Counted from the first letter of the stretch, positions 1 through 9,503 are shown. The stretch is DNA of 64,000 nt from Kistimonas asteriae (GCF_018263925.1 NZ_JAEVHF010000014.1:91336-155335); one strand, 5' to 3'. The notes: a model not told the origin generated them from the sequence alone. A program made the numbers and translations.

Positions 1-2
1 GC

Positions 3-260
3 AACTGCATGGATATCGGCACCCTGATCCAGGAAGAAGATACCGCCACGGAACTGACCATCAAAGCCGGCAGTCAGCAAGAGGCGGAAGCAAGGCTGGT
101 CAAGCTGCAGACGCTGGCACAGAGTATTGAAAGCGATCCCTGCACCGTCAGCACTCACATCACCCAGGCAGACCTGGAAACCTGCATTCAGGCACGCTTT
201 GATTTTGTCTGTGCTGCAGAGAAGTTGATCTTCGAGATGCGGGCAGCCGCCTACCTTTGA
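3..260 (+). CDS. YfcZ/YiiS family protein (DUF406), 5' partial
   Basis: Small cytosolic protein of the DUF406 family (E. coli YfcZ and YiiS), whose function is unknown. The readable part is 85 residues. It carries the family's opening MDIGT-type segment, a central SDPC motif and a closing CAAEKLIFEMR stretch. In YfcZ the MDVGT segment is preceded by several cysteines. Here the codons before the first ATG read Asn-Cys in frame from the window edge, so the true start probably lies upstream of base 1 and the ATG at 9 is internal. The gene is followed directly by a strong stem-loop. Family assignment rests on remembered motif similarity; the partial status is an inference. Confidence 0.75.
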   Translation, partial: NCMDIGTLIQEEDTATELTIKAGSQQEAEARLVKLQTLAQSIESDPCTVSTHITQADLETCIQARFDFVCAAEKLIFEMRAAAYL

Positions 261-285
261 TCATTGACACTGTCTTGATAGAGGT

Positions 286-323
286 CATACTGCCGCATGG
301 CATAAGCGGCAGTATGATTTTAT
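286..323 (+). terminator. Intrinsic terminator after the YfcZ-like gene
   Basis: A perfect 11-bp inverted repeat (286-296 with 306-316) encloses a 9-nt loop and is followed by ATTTTAT. It sits 25 bp past the stop of the plus-strand gene. The opposite side has no T-run, so it mainly serves the plus strand. Confidence 0.75.
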
Positions 324-330
324 AAAGCCG

Positions 331-1227
331 TTAGCGAACGCCGGATGCGGCCCTGGGATTGCGGTTTTTCTTTCGCGCCACGGGCGCAATACGCTTACCC
401 TGCAAGCGTTTCATTCGCACTGCCTCTTCACGACTGCTGTTGACATTCACGGGAACCGAATCCAATCCTACCAATGCCGCAAGCGCATCCACTGTCGTCT
501 GATCGAGCTCTACCCACTGCCCCTGCTTCAGGTGATCAGGAATAATGACACTACCATAACGCACCCGTTTCAACCGGTTAACCGCCAGCTCCTGGGATTC
601 CCACAACCGACGCACCTCCCGGTTACGCCCTTCTAGCAGGCAGACATGAAACCAGTGATTTCTACCCTCGCCCCCACTATCGACAATATCAGTGAATCGG
701 GCCAGGCCATCTTCCAGCTCTACACCACGAAACATATTACTGATATTGTCCTGGGAGACATCTCCGAATACACGCACGGCATATTCACGCTCAATCTGGT
801 GAGAAGGATGCATCAGGCGATTAGCCAGTTCGCCGTCCGTTGTGAACAGCAGCAAACCGGACGTATTGATATCCAGCCGGCCAACATTGACCCAGCGTTC
901 ACCTTTCAGCTTGGGTAAACGGTCAAACACCGTCGGGCGATTATCCGTTCCCTGGCGCGTACACACCTCGCCTTCCAGTTTGTTATAGGCCAATACACGA
1001 CGCGTTTGCGTCGTCTGGCATTTCACCTGGCGGCCATCCACACGGATATCCTCCGCACCGAATACACGCACACCCAGCGTCGCCTTATCACCATTGACGG
1101 TGACACGGCCATTCGCAATCCAGCCTTCAATTTCACGCCGTGAGCCCAGCCCCTGGCGAGCCAGCAACTTCTGCAGGCGCTCACCTTCAACAGGTGACTC
1201 GATCTCTTTGATATCTGTCATAATCAT
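331..1227 (-). CDS. rluB: 23S rRNA pseudouridine(2605) synthase RluB
   Basis: Converts a uridine in helix 93 of 23S rRNA (U2605 in E. coli) to pseudouridine during large-subunit maturation. An N-terminal S4 RNA-binding domain (roughly residues 14-65, with [14 protein letters not shown]) is followed by the RsuA/RluB catalytic domain. The catalytic Asp lies in [10 protein letters not shown] at about residue 119, and EREYAV and NREVRR motifs follow. The C-terminus is a short basic tail. The frame can be extended to a TTG at 1245, but that codon lies in the T-run of a terminator hairpin, so ATG 1227 or 1221 is the likelier start; neither has a strong Shine-Dalgarno. It is the last gene of the trpS-scpA-scpB-rluB run. 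Confidence 0.93.
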   Translation of the reverse strand: MIMTDIKEIESPVEGERLQKLLARQGLGSRREIEGWIANGRVTVNGDKATLGVRVFGAEDIRVDGRQVKCQTTQTRRVLAYNKLEGEVCTRQGTDNRPTVFDRLPKLKGERWVNVGRLDINTSGLLLFTTDGELANRLMHPSHQIEREYAVRVFGDVSQDNISNMFRGVELEDGLARFTDIVDSGGEGRNHWFHVCLLEGRNREVRRLWESQELAVNRLKRVRYGSVIIPDHLKQGQWVELDQTTVDALAALVGLDSVPVNVNSSREEAVRMKRLQGKRIAPVARKKNRNPRAASGVR

Positions 1228-1245
1228 TACTGCTGTCAAAAACAA

Positions 1246-1281
1246 GACCGGGGTTCCGGCATCAGGCCGAAAACCCCGGTC
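1246..1281 (-). terminator. Terminator or attenuator between scpB and rluB
   Basis: A 10-bp inverted repeat (1246-1255 with 1272-1281) with a smaller internal stem is followed, reading the minus strand, by TTGTTTTTG. It lies just after the scpB stop and upstream of the rluB start, so it could end the scpAB transcript or partly limit read-through into rluB. Confidence 0.7.
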
Positions 1282-1306
1282 AATTTTCTTTCATGGTTAA
1301 TAGGTG

Positions 1307-2260
1307 TCAGTCCCGCAGATCAGCAATGGAAGAAGAGTCTTCTTCATCCTGCTCTGGCTCATCAAATGACTGAATTTCATCACCGCTGTCGTGTGTATCA
1401 TAGGTTATCTCAACACGAACTGCTTCATCGGTTTCAATCCCTTCAGCATCGTTACGCACATCATCCTGATCGCGGGGGTTAAAATCGGTGAAGGTGGTCT
1501 TCAGGCCATCTTCAAGATCATCCAACTCGGCAAATAACCGCACAACGTTTTGCTCGCTTTCTTCCTGAAACTGCTGGGCCACTGCCACCAGGGATTCGGG
1601 CTTACTTGCCTGTTCAGTGCTGACGGATTCTTCAGAGCCACCGCCTTCCGTATCCAGCCCCTGCAATGCCTGCTGTACGGTTTCAGGCAGCGCTGCAACA
1701 TCACCCTCCAGCGAAGCGGCCATTGCATCCAGGTTGCGGATTTCACTGAGCGGTGGCAATTCATCAAGATTCTGCAGATTGAAGTAATCCAGAAACTGCC
1801 GTGTCGTTGCAAACATCGCCGGTCGGCCAGGCACATCGCGATGGCCCACAATACGCACCCAGTCCCGTTCCTGCAAGGTACGCATGATATTGGAACTGAC
1901 GCTGACACCGCGGATATCTTCGATTTCACCCCGGGTGATCGGCTGCCGATAGGCAACCAGCGCCAGGGTTTCCAGCATCGCCCGGGTGTAACGCTGGGGT
2001 TTTTCTTCCCAGAGCCGCCCGACCCACGGACTCAGCGCCTGACGCACCTGGAAGCGCCAACCACTGGCCACTTCCTTCAATTCGAACCCCCGCCCCTCAC
2101 AATCGGCGGCAATGGCTTCCAGCGCCGCCTTGAGGGTGGGCTTGTCCGGACGCTTATGCTCATCAAACAACTGGGCAAGCTGCTCCAGATTCATGGGCTT
2201 ACCTGCCGCCAGCAGGGCGCCTTCCAGAATCAGCTTTACCGATGGCTCTTCGTTACTCAT
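1307..2260 (-). CDS. scpB: Segregation and condensation protein B
   Basis: ScpB forms the winged-helix dimer of the SMC-ScpA-ScpB condensin that compacts and segregates the chromosome. The first ~190 residues hold the two winged-helix domains with the family's conserved RYTRAMLETLALVAYRQPITR and DVPGRPAMFATT segments. Residues ~200-317 form an acidic, low-complexity tail (many Asp/Glu/Ser), which is common in gammaproteobacterial ScpB and accounts for the 317-residue length. Its ATG overlaps the scpA stop by 4 bp (ATGA), indicating translational coupling. Confidence 0.95.
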   Translation of the reverse strand: MSNEEPSVKLILEGALLAAGKPMNLEQLAQLFDEHKRPDKPTLKAALEAIAADCEGRGFELKEVASGWRFQVRQALSPWVGRLWEEKPQRYTRAMLETLALVAYRQPITRGEIEDIRGVSVSSNIMRTLQERDWVRIVGHRDVPGRPAMFATTRQFLDYFNLQNLDELPPLSEIRNLDAMAASLEGDVAALPETVQQALQGLDTEGGGSEESVSTEQASKPESLVAVAQQFQEESEQNVVRLFAELDDLEDGLKTTFTDFNPRDQDDVRNDAEGIETDEAVRVEITYDTHDSGDEIQSFDEPEQDEEDSSSIADLRD

Positions 2261-3126
2261 TCCGTGCGTGCCTTGACATGAATGGGACCAAAGGGCTCGG
2301 TCTGAACCAGCTCGACCAGAGATTCTTTTATTAATTCCATAATAGCCAAAAATGTGACAACCACACCCAATCGCCCTTCCGACACGGTAAAGAGGGCAAC
2401 AAACGGGGTAAAACCATCCGAACGCAGTTGGCTTAATACCTGGGCCATCCGTTCGCGGGTGGAGAGTGCTTCGCGCTCAATATGATGGTCTTCAAACATA
2501 TCAGCCCTGCCCAGCACTTCCGATAACGCCAGCAAGACTTCACGAAGGTCCACATCCGGATGAATCTTCTGCGCCTCCAGCCTGGGTGGCTCTGCGCTGG
2601 CCAGGTAAAAATCCCGCCCCTGACGCGGGAGACTACCCAGGTCTTCCGCGGCAACCTTGAAGCGCTCATATTCCTGCAGGCGACGAATCAATTCAGCCCG
2701 GGGATCCTCTTCTTCATCATCGACCTGCGTCTGGCGAGGCAACAGCATACGGGATTTGATTTCCGCCAGCGTTGCCGCCATCACCAAGTATTCTGCCGCC
2801 AGCTCAAACTGGTTCGCCTGCATCAGCTCCACATAACTCATGTATTGCCGGGTAATATCCGCCACCGGCATTTCCAGAATATCGACGTTATTACGTTTGA
2901 TCAGGTAGAGCAGAAGATCCAGCGGCCCCTCGAAGGCTTCCAGAAAGACTTCCAGGGCTTCCGGCGGAATATACAGATCATCCGGCAGCTTGCTGAGAAC
3001 CTCGCCACGGAAAACCGCCAGACGCACACTTTGCTCAAGCGCACCTTCGACGGTTTCTGCGGGCGTTTCCGTCACAGGTTCATCCGGTGTCGCCGATTGA
3101 TCAATAATGTCCGCATCCATACTCAT
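2257..3126 (-). CDS. scpA: Segregation and condensation protein A
   Basis: ScpA is the kleisin subunit that bridges SMC heads and binds ScpB. Of 289 residues, the first ~55 are a variable acidic leader. The kleisin N-domain follows, with the hallmark FEGPLDLLLYLIKRNNVDI and the EYLVMAATLAEIKSRMLLP helix, and the C-terminal winged helix ends near FGPIHVKA. It is separated from trpS by 3 bp and overlaps scpB by 4 bp, so trpS-scpA-scpB look co-transcribed. Confidence 0.95.
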   Translation of the reverse strand: MSMDADIIDQSATPDEPVTETPAETVEGALEQSVRLAVFRGEVLSKLPDDLYIPPEALEVFLEAFEGPLDLLLYLIKRNNVDILEMPVADITRQYMSYVELMQANQFELAAEYLVMAATLAEIKSRMLLPRQTQVDDEEEDPRAELIRRLQEYERFKVAAEDLGSLPRQGRDFYLASAEPPRLEAQKIHPDVDLREVLLALSEVLGRADMFEDHHIEREALSTRERMAQVLSQLRSDGFTPFVALFTVSEGRLGVVVTFLAIMELIKESLVELVQTEPFGPIHVKARTE

Positions 3127-3129
3127 ATC

Positions 3130-4344
3130 CTAACGGTAAGCCAGTCCCATAGCCTCGCGTACATCCTTGAGGGTATCCTGCGCTTCATCACGGGCGCGCT
3201 CGTTCCCTTCGGCAATAATGCCCTGAACTTCATCCAGGTTGTCTTCCAGATCTGCAATCCTGAGGCGAATCGGCTCGACCTCACTGATCACCTGTTCAAT
3301 GACCGGCTGTTTGCAATCAACACAACCAATCCCTGCATTGCGGCAACCGGACTGCACCCATTCACGGGTTTTCTCATCAGAATAGGCTTTATGGAAATTC
3401 CATACCGGACAATGTTCCGGCTCACCCGGATCATTGCGCCGAACCCGGGCAGGATCGGTCGGCATACGACGAATTTTTTCCGCCACCGTATCGCTGTCAT
3501 CACGGAGGCCGAGGGTGTTACCGCAGGACTTCGACATTTTCTGGCCGTCCAGTCCCGGCATCTTCGCCATGGGCGTCAACAGAGCCTGAGCCTCAGGCAG
3601 AATCATCTTGCCGGTCCCTTCAAGATAACCCAGCAGGCGTTCCTGGTCACCCAGTGTGATATTCTGCTGCTCTTTCAACAATGCCTGAGCGGTTTCCAAC
3701 GCCTCATGATCGCCGTTTTCAAGGTACGCCTTGCGAAGACTGCGATACATTTTACCCTGCTTGCGCCCCATCTTGCCGATAGCCTGCTCTGCGATGGTTT
3801 CAAACCCCGGCTCCCGCCCGTAAATATGATTGAAACGCCGCGCAATTTCCCGGGTAATTTCAACATGGGCTTCCTGGTCAGCGCCAACCGGCACCAGCCC
3901 GGCGCGGTAGATGAGAATATCCGCACTCTGCAGCAACGGGTATCCCAGAAAACCATAGGTTGACAGATCCCGCTCACGCAGTTTTTCCTGCTGATCTTTA
4001 TAGCTGGGCACACGCTCCAGCCATGACAAAGGTGTCATCATGGATAAGAGGAGATGCAACTCCGCATGTTCCGGCACCTTTGACTGAACAAACAGCGTGG
4101 CCTGCCCGGGATTGACGCCCACCGCCAGCCAGTCCACCACCATTTCCAGCACATGGCTCTCGATATCACCAGGATTGTCGTAGTGCGTTGTCAGGGCGTG
4201 CCAGTCCGCCACAAAAAAGAAGCAGTCATACTGATGCTGAAGGGTCAGCCAGCTTTTCAACACACCGTGATAATGGCCGAGGTGCAGCTGTCCGGTCGGC
4301 CGCATGCCTGATAATACCCGCGAACCGGGGTCTGTGGCGCTCAA
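3130..4344 (-). CDS. trpS: Tryptophan-tRNA ligase
   Basis: Charges tRNA-Trp in two steps through Trp-AMP. It is a class I synthetase: the HIGH-type motif HLGHY is at residues 21-25 and the KMSKS signature lies near residue 270. At 404 residues it is longer than the ~334-residue E. coli enzyme and matches the extended form seen in pseudomonads and relatives, with an insertion before KMSKS. The start is a TTG with a well-placed GGAG 7 nt upstream. It is the first gene of the trpS-scpA-scpB run. Confidence 0.95.
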   Translation of the reverse strand: MSATDPGSRVLSGMRPTGQLHLGHYHGVLKSWLTLQHQYDCFFFVADWHALTTHYDNPGDIESHVLEMVVDWLAVGVNPGQATLFVQSKVPEHAELHLLLSMMTPLSWLERVPSYKDQQEKLRERDLSTYGFLGYPLLQSADILIYRAGLVPVGADQEAHVEITREIARRFNHIYGREPGFETIAEQAIGKMGRKQGKMYRSLRKAYLENGDHEALETAQALLKEQQNITLGDQERLLGYLEGTGKMILPEAQALLTPMAKMPGLDGQKMSKSCGNTLGLRDDSDTVAEKIRRMPTDPARVRRNDPGEPEHCPVWNFHKAYSDEKTREWVQSGCRNAGIGCVDCKQPVIEQVISEVEPIRLRIADLEDNLDEVQGIIAEGNERARDEAQDTLKDVREAMGLAYR

Positions 4345-4447
4345 GAGGATCTCCAGGAAGTCCGTTTTTTTCAGTCAGTTCTAATAACGTCAGAGTGTAT
4401 CCGGTTTTGAAAGTTCCGGGTATGCCGGAACGCCGCAGAACAGGGCG

Positions 4448-5071
4448 TCAGTCCACCAGCTCTGTTGTATCTTCCTTGCCATGACGCAGGATCTCCGGTG
4501 TCTCCTCCACCAGGCTGACCACGCTGGTCGCCTCCATGCCGCAAAAGCCGCCATCAATGACCAGATCAACCTGATGCTCCAGCACCTGCCGGATTTCATA
4601 GGGATCAATCATGGGATAATCATCCCCCGGCAGGATCAGTGTAGTGCTGACCAGCGGCTCCCCCAGCTCGGCCAGCAATGCCTGGGCAATGGCGCTGTCC
4701 GGCACCCGGATACCGATGGTACGACGCTTGGGATGCAGCACCAGCCTCGGCACCTGGCTGGTCGCCTTCAGGATGAAGGTCCAGGCCCCCGGGGTCTTGC
4801 TTTTCAGAAAGCGGTACGCACTGTTTTCCACCTTGGCATAGTTCGCCAATTCGGACAGGTCACGACAGACCAGCGTAAAGTTATGCCGGTCCGATAGCTG
4901 CCGGATGCGACGAATGCGCTCAATGGCTTTTTTTTCCCCGATACGGCAACCCAGGGCATAGGCGGAATCCGTGGGGTACACAATGACGCCACCGGAGCGC
5001 ACGATATCAACGGCCTGACGAATCAGGCGTGCCTGGGGATTGTCTGGGTGAATCTGAAAAAACTGGCTCAC
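4448..5071 (-). CDS. yciO: YciO family protein (YrdC/Sua5 fold)
   Basis: A 207-residue cytosolic protein with the YrdC/Sua5 RNA-binding fold (GGVIVYPTDSAYALGC near residue 27; GIRVPD; a closing STTL-type segment). Sua5/YrdC make the threonylcarbamoyl-AMP used for tRNA t6A. YciO is a close relative whose exact role is less clear. The N-terminus MSQFFQIHPDNPQ matches E. coli YciO almost residue for residue, which fixes the GTG start. It lies between trpS and the PHP nuclease gene on the same strand. Confidence 0.9.
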   Translation of the reverse strand: MSQFFQIHPDNPQARLIRQAVDIVRSGGVIVYPTDSAYALGCRIGEKKAIERIRRIRQLSDRHNFTLVCRDLSELANYAKVENSAYRFLKSKTPGAWTFILKATSQVPRLVLHPKRRTIGIRVPDSAIAQALLAELGEPLVSTTLILPGDDYPMIDPYEIRQVLEHQVDLVIDGGFCGMEATSVVSLVEETPEILRHGKEDTTELVD

Positions 5072-5117
5072 GGCTAGGCTTCAATCATTGGAAGGTGAAC
5101 CGCGATTATATGCCAAC

Positions 5118-6032
5118 TCAGGAGGCAACCGGTAAGACTCTGTCATCAAAAAGTTCCCAGACCGGCTGGCAGCCCTCAGGAATCGGTCCCAGTCGGCCCA
5201 GCTCAATCCGGTCTGACCAGGGACCATGGAAGTCGCTACCCAGCGAGGCTGCCAAATGGTATTTACCGCACAACTGGGCCAATTTGTCTCGCTCACCCCA
5301 TGGCTGCAGACAACCGACCACTTCCATGGCAAGACCGCCCGCTTTGGCAAAATCTTCAACCAGTGCCTGTAACTTCATCCCACTCAGCTTGTACTTTCCA
5401 GGATGCGCCAGTACCGGTACACCGCCCCAGCTGCGAATCCAGTCAACCACCGTTGTGATGTGAGGCCAGTGGGACTTTGCGTTACCCATGTGCTTGTTAC
5501 CAAGGTATTTCTTGAACGCCGCCTCACGGTGAGGGACGATCTCTTCCTGCACCATCCAGTCGGCAAAATGGGGGCGACCTATTTGCAGCGCATCGGGACC
5601 GGGCACAAAATCGGTACCACTGGCAAGCTGGGCATCTCTGGCCAACGCCATTGCGCCGGCCAGGATCTGGTCTGCCGTAATGCCCGGCAGCCGCTTAGCC
5701 ACCTTTTCAGCAATTCGCTCACAACGCTGCCTGCGGGCCTGATGCTGACGCATCAGACACTCATCAACGCCCGGCTCGGACAGCTGAAACCCCAACCCAA
5801 CCACATGAATTTCCAGGTTTCCCCAGAGGCAGGATAGCTCTGTACCTGCAACCAGCGTTAATCCGGGATCCTCATCCAGAGACAGCAGATGCCTGACACC
5901 GTCCACCGTGTCATGATCTGTCACTGCCAGCAGATCCACCCCCTGTTCCCGGGCGCGAGCCAGCAGCTGCCCCGGTGAAAGCACACCGTCCGAGGCGGTA
6001 GTATGACAATGCAGGTCAGCACGACTATACAT
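5118..6032 (-). CDS. rnm: PHP-domain RNase AM / 3',5'-nucleotide bisphosphate phosphatase (YciV)
   Basis: A PHP-superfamily phosphoesterase of 304 residues. Family members (E. coli YciV/RNase AM, formerly TrpH) dephosphorylate pAp-type nucleotides and trim rRNA 5' ends. Metal-ligand motifs are present in order: [11 protein letters not shown] (residues 6-16), VTDHDT (37-42), GTELSC near 63, a HPGKY segment near 205 and SDFHGP near 265. It is transcribed away from yciB, with 128 bp between their starts, and is followed by yciO. Confidence 0.92.
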   Translation of the reverse strand: MYSRADLHCHTTASDGVLSPGQLLARAREQGVDLLAVTDHDTVDGVRHLLSLDEDPGLTLVAGTELSCLWGNLEIHVVGLGFQLSEPGVDECLMRQHQARRQRCERIAEKVAKRLPGITADQILAGAMALARDAQLASGTDFVPGPDALQIGRPHFADWMVQEEIVPHREAAFKKYLGNKHMGNAKSHWPHITTVVDWIRSWGGVPVLAHPGKYKLSGMKLQALVEDFAKAGGLAMEVVGCLQPWGERDKLAQLCGKYHLAASLGSDFHGPWSDRIELGRLGPIPEGCQPVWELFDDRVLPVAS

Positions 6033-6160
6033 CTGTGTTCTTTATCCTGACGAAGACACCCAGTAAACTAGATCTTTTGATCCAACCTTGCCGCTACAAG
6101 TTCAACAACGTAGCAGCAATGCATGGTAACAGACCAGAAACAGGACGAGCCAATTCACCT

Positions 6161-6748
6161 ATGAAGCAGTTTATCGATTTCCTGCCATTGCTGATTTTTT
6201 TCATTGTCTACAAGATTGATCCCCGCCCCGTCAGCCTGGCAGGCCATGAATTTGAGTTCGGTGGTATCTTCAGCGCCACCATGATGCTGATTGTTGCCAC
6301 GGTCATTGTCTATGGCCTGCTCTACCTGAAGCAGAAAAGCCTGGAAAAGAGCCAGCTGATCACACTCGTTGCCGTATTGCTGTTTGGTTCGCTGACCCTG
6401 GCGTTCCATGAAGAGGCCTACCTGAAATGGAAGGCGCCCATCGTGAACTGGATATTCGGCCTGGCGTTCCTGGCCAGCCAGTTCATTGGTCAGAAGCCGC
6501 TGATCCGACGCATGCTGGATCATGCCATGAGCCTGCCCGATGCCATCTGGACACGCCTCAACACCAGCTGGGCCATATTCTTTATTCTGCTGGGTGCAGC
6601 AAACCTCTACGTGGCCTTTACCTTTGAGACCATCTGGGTAGATTTCAAGGTATTCGGCAGCCTCGGCCTGACGTTTGCCTTTGTGATCATCCAGTTTCTC
6701 TTTCTGGCCCGCTATATCAAACAGGAAGACACGGACAAGACCACCTGA
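6161..6748 (+). CDS. yciB: Inner-membrane-spanning protein YciB (septation protein A)
   Basis: A polytopic inner-membrane protein of the YciB/IspZ/IspA family, involved in envelope maintenance and septation. The opening [18 protein letters not shown] matches the family start. About five hydrophobic segments follow, with the conserved [18 protein letters not shown] stretch near residue 135. The frame is open back to 6035, but those 42 residues are hydrophilic and not family-like, so ATG 6161 is chosen (195 aa, near the usual 180-200). It is followed by yciI, the common yciB-yciI arrangement. Confidence 0.92.
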   Translation: MKQFIDFLPLLIFFIVYKIDPRPVSLAGHEFEFGGIFSATMMLIVATVIVYGLLYLKQKSLEKSQLITLVAVLLFGSLTLAFHEEAYLKWKAPIVNWIFGLAFLASQFIGQKPLIRRMLDHAMSLPDAIWTRLNTSWAIFFILLGAANLYVAFTFETIWVDFKVFGSLGLTFAFVIIQFLFLARYIKQEDTDKTT

Positions 6749-6809
6749 CACAAACGCCAGCCTTTCCTGAACAACGAAAGCTGCCGCCCTGTGTTAACCG
6801 GAGTACACG

Positions 6810-7106
6810 ATGTATTACGCCATTATCAGTGAAGATATTGAAAACAGCCTGGCGCTGCGCAAGACAGCACGACCGGCTCACCTCGCCCGGCTGGAAGCCC
6901 TGCGCGCCGAAGGCCGCCTGCTGACAGCAGGGCCACACCCAGCTATTGATGCAGCCGAACCAGGCGATGCCGGTTTCACCGGCAGCCTGGTCATCGCTGA
7001 ATTCGACAGCCTTGAGGCCGCGCAGGCCTGGGCTGACGCCGACCCTTATATTGAAGCGGGCGTCTACGCACAAGTGACCGTAAAACCGTTCAAGGTCGTT
7101 TTGTAA
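6810..7106 (+). CDS. yciI: YciI family protein
   Basis: A 98-residue single-domain protein of the YciI family (ferredoxin-like dimer; related to muconolactone isomerase and ABM folds). A conserved [24 protein letters not shown] segment and the closing [18 protein letters not shown] are both present. Family members are proposed small hydrolases or isomerases, but no substrate is established. CGGAG lies 7 nt before the ATG. It is 61 bp downstream of yciB and probably co-transcribed. Confidence 0.9.
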   Translation: MYYAIISEDIENSLALRKTARPAHLARLEALRAEGRLLTAGPHPAIDAAEPGDAGFTGSLVIAEFDSLEAAQAWADADPYIEAGVYAQVTVKPFKVVL

Positions 7107-7236
7107 GCAGACCCTGCGCCAAGCCACTGCAGCAGTAAAGCCGCAGCACGTATTATCACTATCGACGTGTTGTGGTTTTACTGCCCAGATTTATGTCATA
7201 GTTCCAACTTTTGGCAGCCCGATAGAGAGCACAGCC

Positions 7237-7908
7237 TTGAAAAGACTGATTCCTTTTTTAATGGCCATCATGACCGCCAGCGTCGTTCAGGCCGAAACCC
7301 GATACATCTCCGATACCCTGTATGTCCCCCTTCGGGCCGGTCCCGGAAACGAGTACCGGATTCTTCACCGTGGTCTAAAAACCGGTACGGCATTGGAAAT
7401 CCTCGAAGAAGCGAGCGCCGATAATGGTGAAGAGTACGCCAAGGTTCGTACCCGTACCGGTAACGAAGGCTATATCCCTGTTCAATACTTGCTGAAAGAA
7501 GAACCCGCCAAAGACCAGCTGGAACGGATTCAGAAAGAAAACGGGAAACTGGTGTCACAAGACACCGAATACCGTAAGCAGCTGGGCGCGTTTGAAACCA
7601 GCAACCGGGAACTGACGGACAAGCTCAACAGCAGCACCCAGAAAGTCCGAAAGCTGGAACAGGAGCTGACCCGTATTCGGGAAGTGTCCGCCAACAGCCT
7701 GGAAATCGACAACCGCAACAAGACACTGGTCGTGAACAATGAGCAGCTGAAAGCACAACTCAATACCCTGCAGGTGGAAAACCAGCAACTCTCGGATAGC
7801 ACGCATCAGCGCTGGTACCTCTATGGCGCCCTGACCCTGCTGATCGGTGTTCTGCTTGGCCTGTTTGGGCCATTACTGAAACCCAAAAAGAAATCCAGCT
7901 GGATCTGA
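7237..7908 (+). CDS. SH3b domain membrane protein (TIGR04211/YgiM-like)
   Basis: An exported, C-terminally anchored protein of 223 residues. A signal peptide (residues 1-19, cut after VQA) precedes a bacterial SH3 domain (about 20-85, LRAGPGNEYRI). A long coiled coil follows (about 88-185, heptads rich in Glu/Lys/Leu/Asn), then one transmembrane helix (about 193-212) and a lysine-rich cytoplasmic tail. This is the architecture of the TIGR04211/YgiM family, probably a periplasmic envelope protein of unknown partner. The start is a TTG preceded by AGAGAG; it is the only codon giving a complete signal peptide. Confidence 0.85.
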   Translation: MKRLIPFLMAIMTASVVQAETRYISDTLYVPLRAGPGNEYRILHRGLKTGTALEILEEASADNGEEYAKVRTRTGNEGYIPVQYLLKEEPAKDQLERIQKENGKLVSQDTEYRKQLGAFETSNRELTDKLNSSTQKVRKLEQELTRIREVSANSLEIDNRNKTLVVNNEQLKAQLNTLQVENQQLSDSTHQRWYLYGALTLLIGVLLGLFGPLLKPKKKSSWI

Positions 7909-7921
7909 TACCGCTTGACAT

Positions 7922-7944
7922 ATGGGCTGGCTCACCCAGCCCAT
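7922..7944. terminator. Hairpin after the SH3b gene
   Basis: A 9-bp perfect stem (7922-7930 with 7936-7944) and 5-nt loop lie 14 bp past the stop codon. No good T-run follows on either strand, so it may be a transcript-end stabiliser rather than a classical terminator. Confidence 0.4.
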
Positions 7945-8040
7945 TAAAAACCCTAATGGGTTCGATAGGATAGATTAACTTAATCAGACAAATAAGAATC
8001 AATATCATTTATCCAATCCCTGAATAACGAGATTGGCCCC

Positions 8041-8265
8041 ATGACCAAGACCCTCACGTTTGCTGCCATCCATTTTTTTATTGGTTTCACTATTGTCTAT
8101 CTTCTGACAGGAAGCCTTGCGATTGGTGGACTCGTCGCTTTGATCGAACCGACCTGCAATACCGTAGCCTATTTTTTCCATGAAAAGATCTGGAATTATT
8201 TCAGGTTAAAAAGAGCAAAGAATACGCGCACGGGGTTCTATCCCACCGCAATGCAGGCACAATAA
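8041..8265 (+). CDS. DUF2061 small membrane protein
   Basis: A 74-residue protein with two hydrophobic segments (about 7-24 and 27-48) followed by the typical DUF2061 ending, FFHEKIWNYF, and a basic tail. Members are small inner-membrane proteins of unknown function, sometimes fused to sulfate-assimilation enzymes. It appears to be a single-gene unit, with 132 bp of AT-rich sequence upstream. Confidence 0.75.
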   Translation: MTKTLTFAAIHFFIGFTIVYLLTGSLAIGGLVALIEPTCNTVAYFFHEKIWNYFRLKRAKNTRTGFYPTAMQAQ

Positions 8266-8461
8266 TTATCGAGAGATTGATTTGATTGAATTATCACGTC
8301 AGGAAAAAAGACTGCTTGATCGAGATTCCTATCTCGCTTCATCAACCTTATTAAACCTGACAGAAAAAACGCCGCCGATCATGACTATGCGAGCGACGGC
8401 CAGAAAGGAGCAGACACTATGTCATTGCCCCTTTCACAATAAGCAGGTCTTTTTTGCTTTG

Positions 8462-8737
8462 TTATTTATCACTATGTCCAAGATCTCGATGAGGATCCAC
8501 ACAATCCCTGACACGCTGTTTCAATATTTTTGCTTCGGGAAACCCGCCATCGGCTTTACGTTCCCAGACCAGATGACCATCCACATCAATCTGGAAAATG
8601 CCACCGGTCCCGGGAATTAAACGGACTTCACCCAAATCAGTAGTAAACGTACTCAGCAGTTCCTGGGCCAACCAGGCGGAACGCAATAACCATTGACACT
8701 GAGAACAATATTGAATACTGACAACCGGACGCTGCAT
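8462..8737 (-). CDS. SelT/SelW/SelH family thioredoxin-like protein
   Basis: A 91-residue protein of the Rdx/SelW family with the CxxC redox motif at Cys11-Cys14 (QYCSQCQW) and the family's GTGGIFQIDVDG and GGFPEAK segments. Both positions are cysteine rather than selenocysteine. Family members bind glutathione or act in redox control; the precise role in bacteria is not settled. The ATG has a purine-rich GGGGGAAGG upstream. The next gene on the same strand is a TusA-like protein 60 bp away, so the two may form a small sulfur/redox unit. Confidence 0.85.
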   Translation of the reverse strand: MQRPVVSIQYCSQCQWLLRSAWLAQELLSTFTTDLGEVRLIPGTGGIFQIDVDGHLVWERKADGGFPEAKILKQRVRDCVDPHRDLGHSDK

Positions 8738-8797
8738 CGCACCTTCCCCCTACGATTTATCTCTGGCTACAAGCCTTATGGCCGAGAATGGTTGCGA

Positions 8798-9067
8798 TCA
8801 GGATTCACCGCCACCCTTGCGGATGTAATAGTAAAACTTTTTCTCCCGCGCTTCATTGCCAATCAGCTCATGGGACAGAAAGGCGCAGAACTTGGGAATA
8901 TCCCGCTGGGTTGACGGATCAGTGGCAATCACTTCCACCACATCCCCTTCGCCCATATCCCGCACCTTGCCATGCAGCATCATGACCGGCTCCGGGCAGA
9001 TCAGGCCAGTGGTATCAAGAACATGGTCAATCACCAGGTCAGTCGGGGCAATGCTTGATTCAATCAT
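8798..9067 (-). CDS. TusA-like sulfurtransferase
   Basis: An 89-residue TusA-family protein. Its conserved persulfide-carrying Cys24 is in GLICPEPVMMLH, and the VEVIATDPSTQRDIPKFC segment completes the fold. TusA passes sulfur to the TusBCD relay for tRNA 2-thiouridine, while paralogues serve other sulfur traffic. No tusBCDE genes are nearby, so true TusA versus paralogue cannot be decided from context. The opening VLDTTGLICPEP is close to TusA itself. Confidence 0.88.
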   Translation of the reverse strand: MIESSIAPTDLVIDHVLDTTGLICPEPVMMLHGKVRDMGEGDVVEVIATDPSTQRDIPKFCAFLSHELIGNEAREKKFYYYIRKGGGES

Positions 9068-9221
9068 TCGTATCCATCAACAGCATCTGTCATCACACGG
9101 TCACAGTGTCGCGACACACTGGATGAGCAGTCAATCATTAAACACCGGTGCATACATGAACCGGTCATACTAAGATAAAAATACAGGTTATCAGTCCGTA
9201 CAGAAACAGGGAAAGCGGCTC

Positions 9222-9503
9222 ATGATCAAAGTCATTATTGATCGCACCATCGCCGAAGGATTCGGCCCCCATTACGACGACATACTCCAGCAGTCGACCC
9301 CTCTGGTCGAAAAAGCTCCGGGCTTTCTCGGCTGTGAGTCACTGAAAGACTGCAACAACCCCAACCACCGGGTCACCTTCAGTCTCTGGGACAACGAGCA
9401 CACCTGGCGGCAATGGCTCAGATCCGAACACCGCAAGGCGTTGCAGGCAAAACTGGACCCCATGCTCGTCTTCGATGAGAAAATCACCGTACTGAAGCGC
9501 TGA
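9222..9503 (+). CDS. Antibiotic biosynthesis monooxygenase (ABM) domain protein
   Basis: A 93-residue ABM-fold (dimeric alpha/beta barrel) protein. The pattern of a short beta strand (IKVIIDRTI), a helix carrying FLGCESLKD and a central FSLWDNEHTWRQW is typical of these small cofactor-independent oxygenase or stress proteins. AGGGA precedes the ATG. Its last 20 bp overlap the end of the convergent MATE gene. The substrate is unknown. Confidence 0.75.
   Translation: MIKVIIDRTIAEGFGPHYDDILQQSTPLVEKAPGFLGCESLKDCNNPNHRVTFSLWDNEHTWRQWLRSEHRKALQAKLDPMLVFDEKITVLKR

Noticed and set aside
1228..1245. A TTG start extending RluB by six residues
   Set aside because: It falls in the T-run of the scpB terminator, leaving no room for a ribosome-binding site in a readable transcript.
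2560..3963. A 467-codon frame antisense to scpA and trpS
   Set aside because: It spans two clear genes on the other strand, and its translation has no family features.
8282..8620. A 112-codon plus-strand frame downstream of the DUF2061 gene
   Set aside because: Its second half is antisense to the SelW-like gene and the translation shows no family features.
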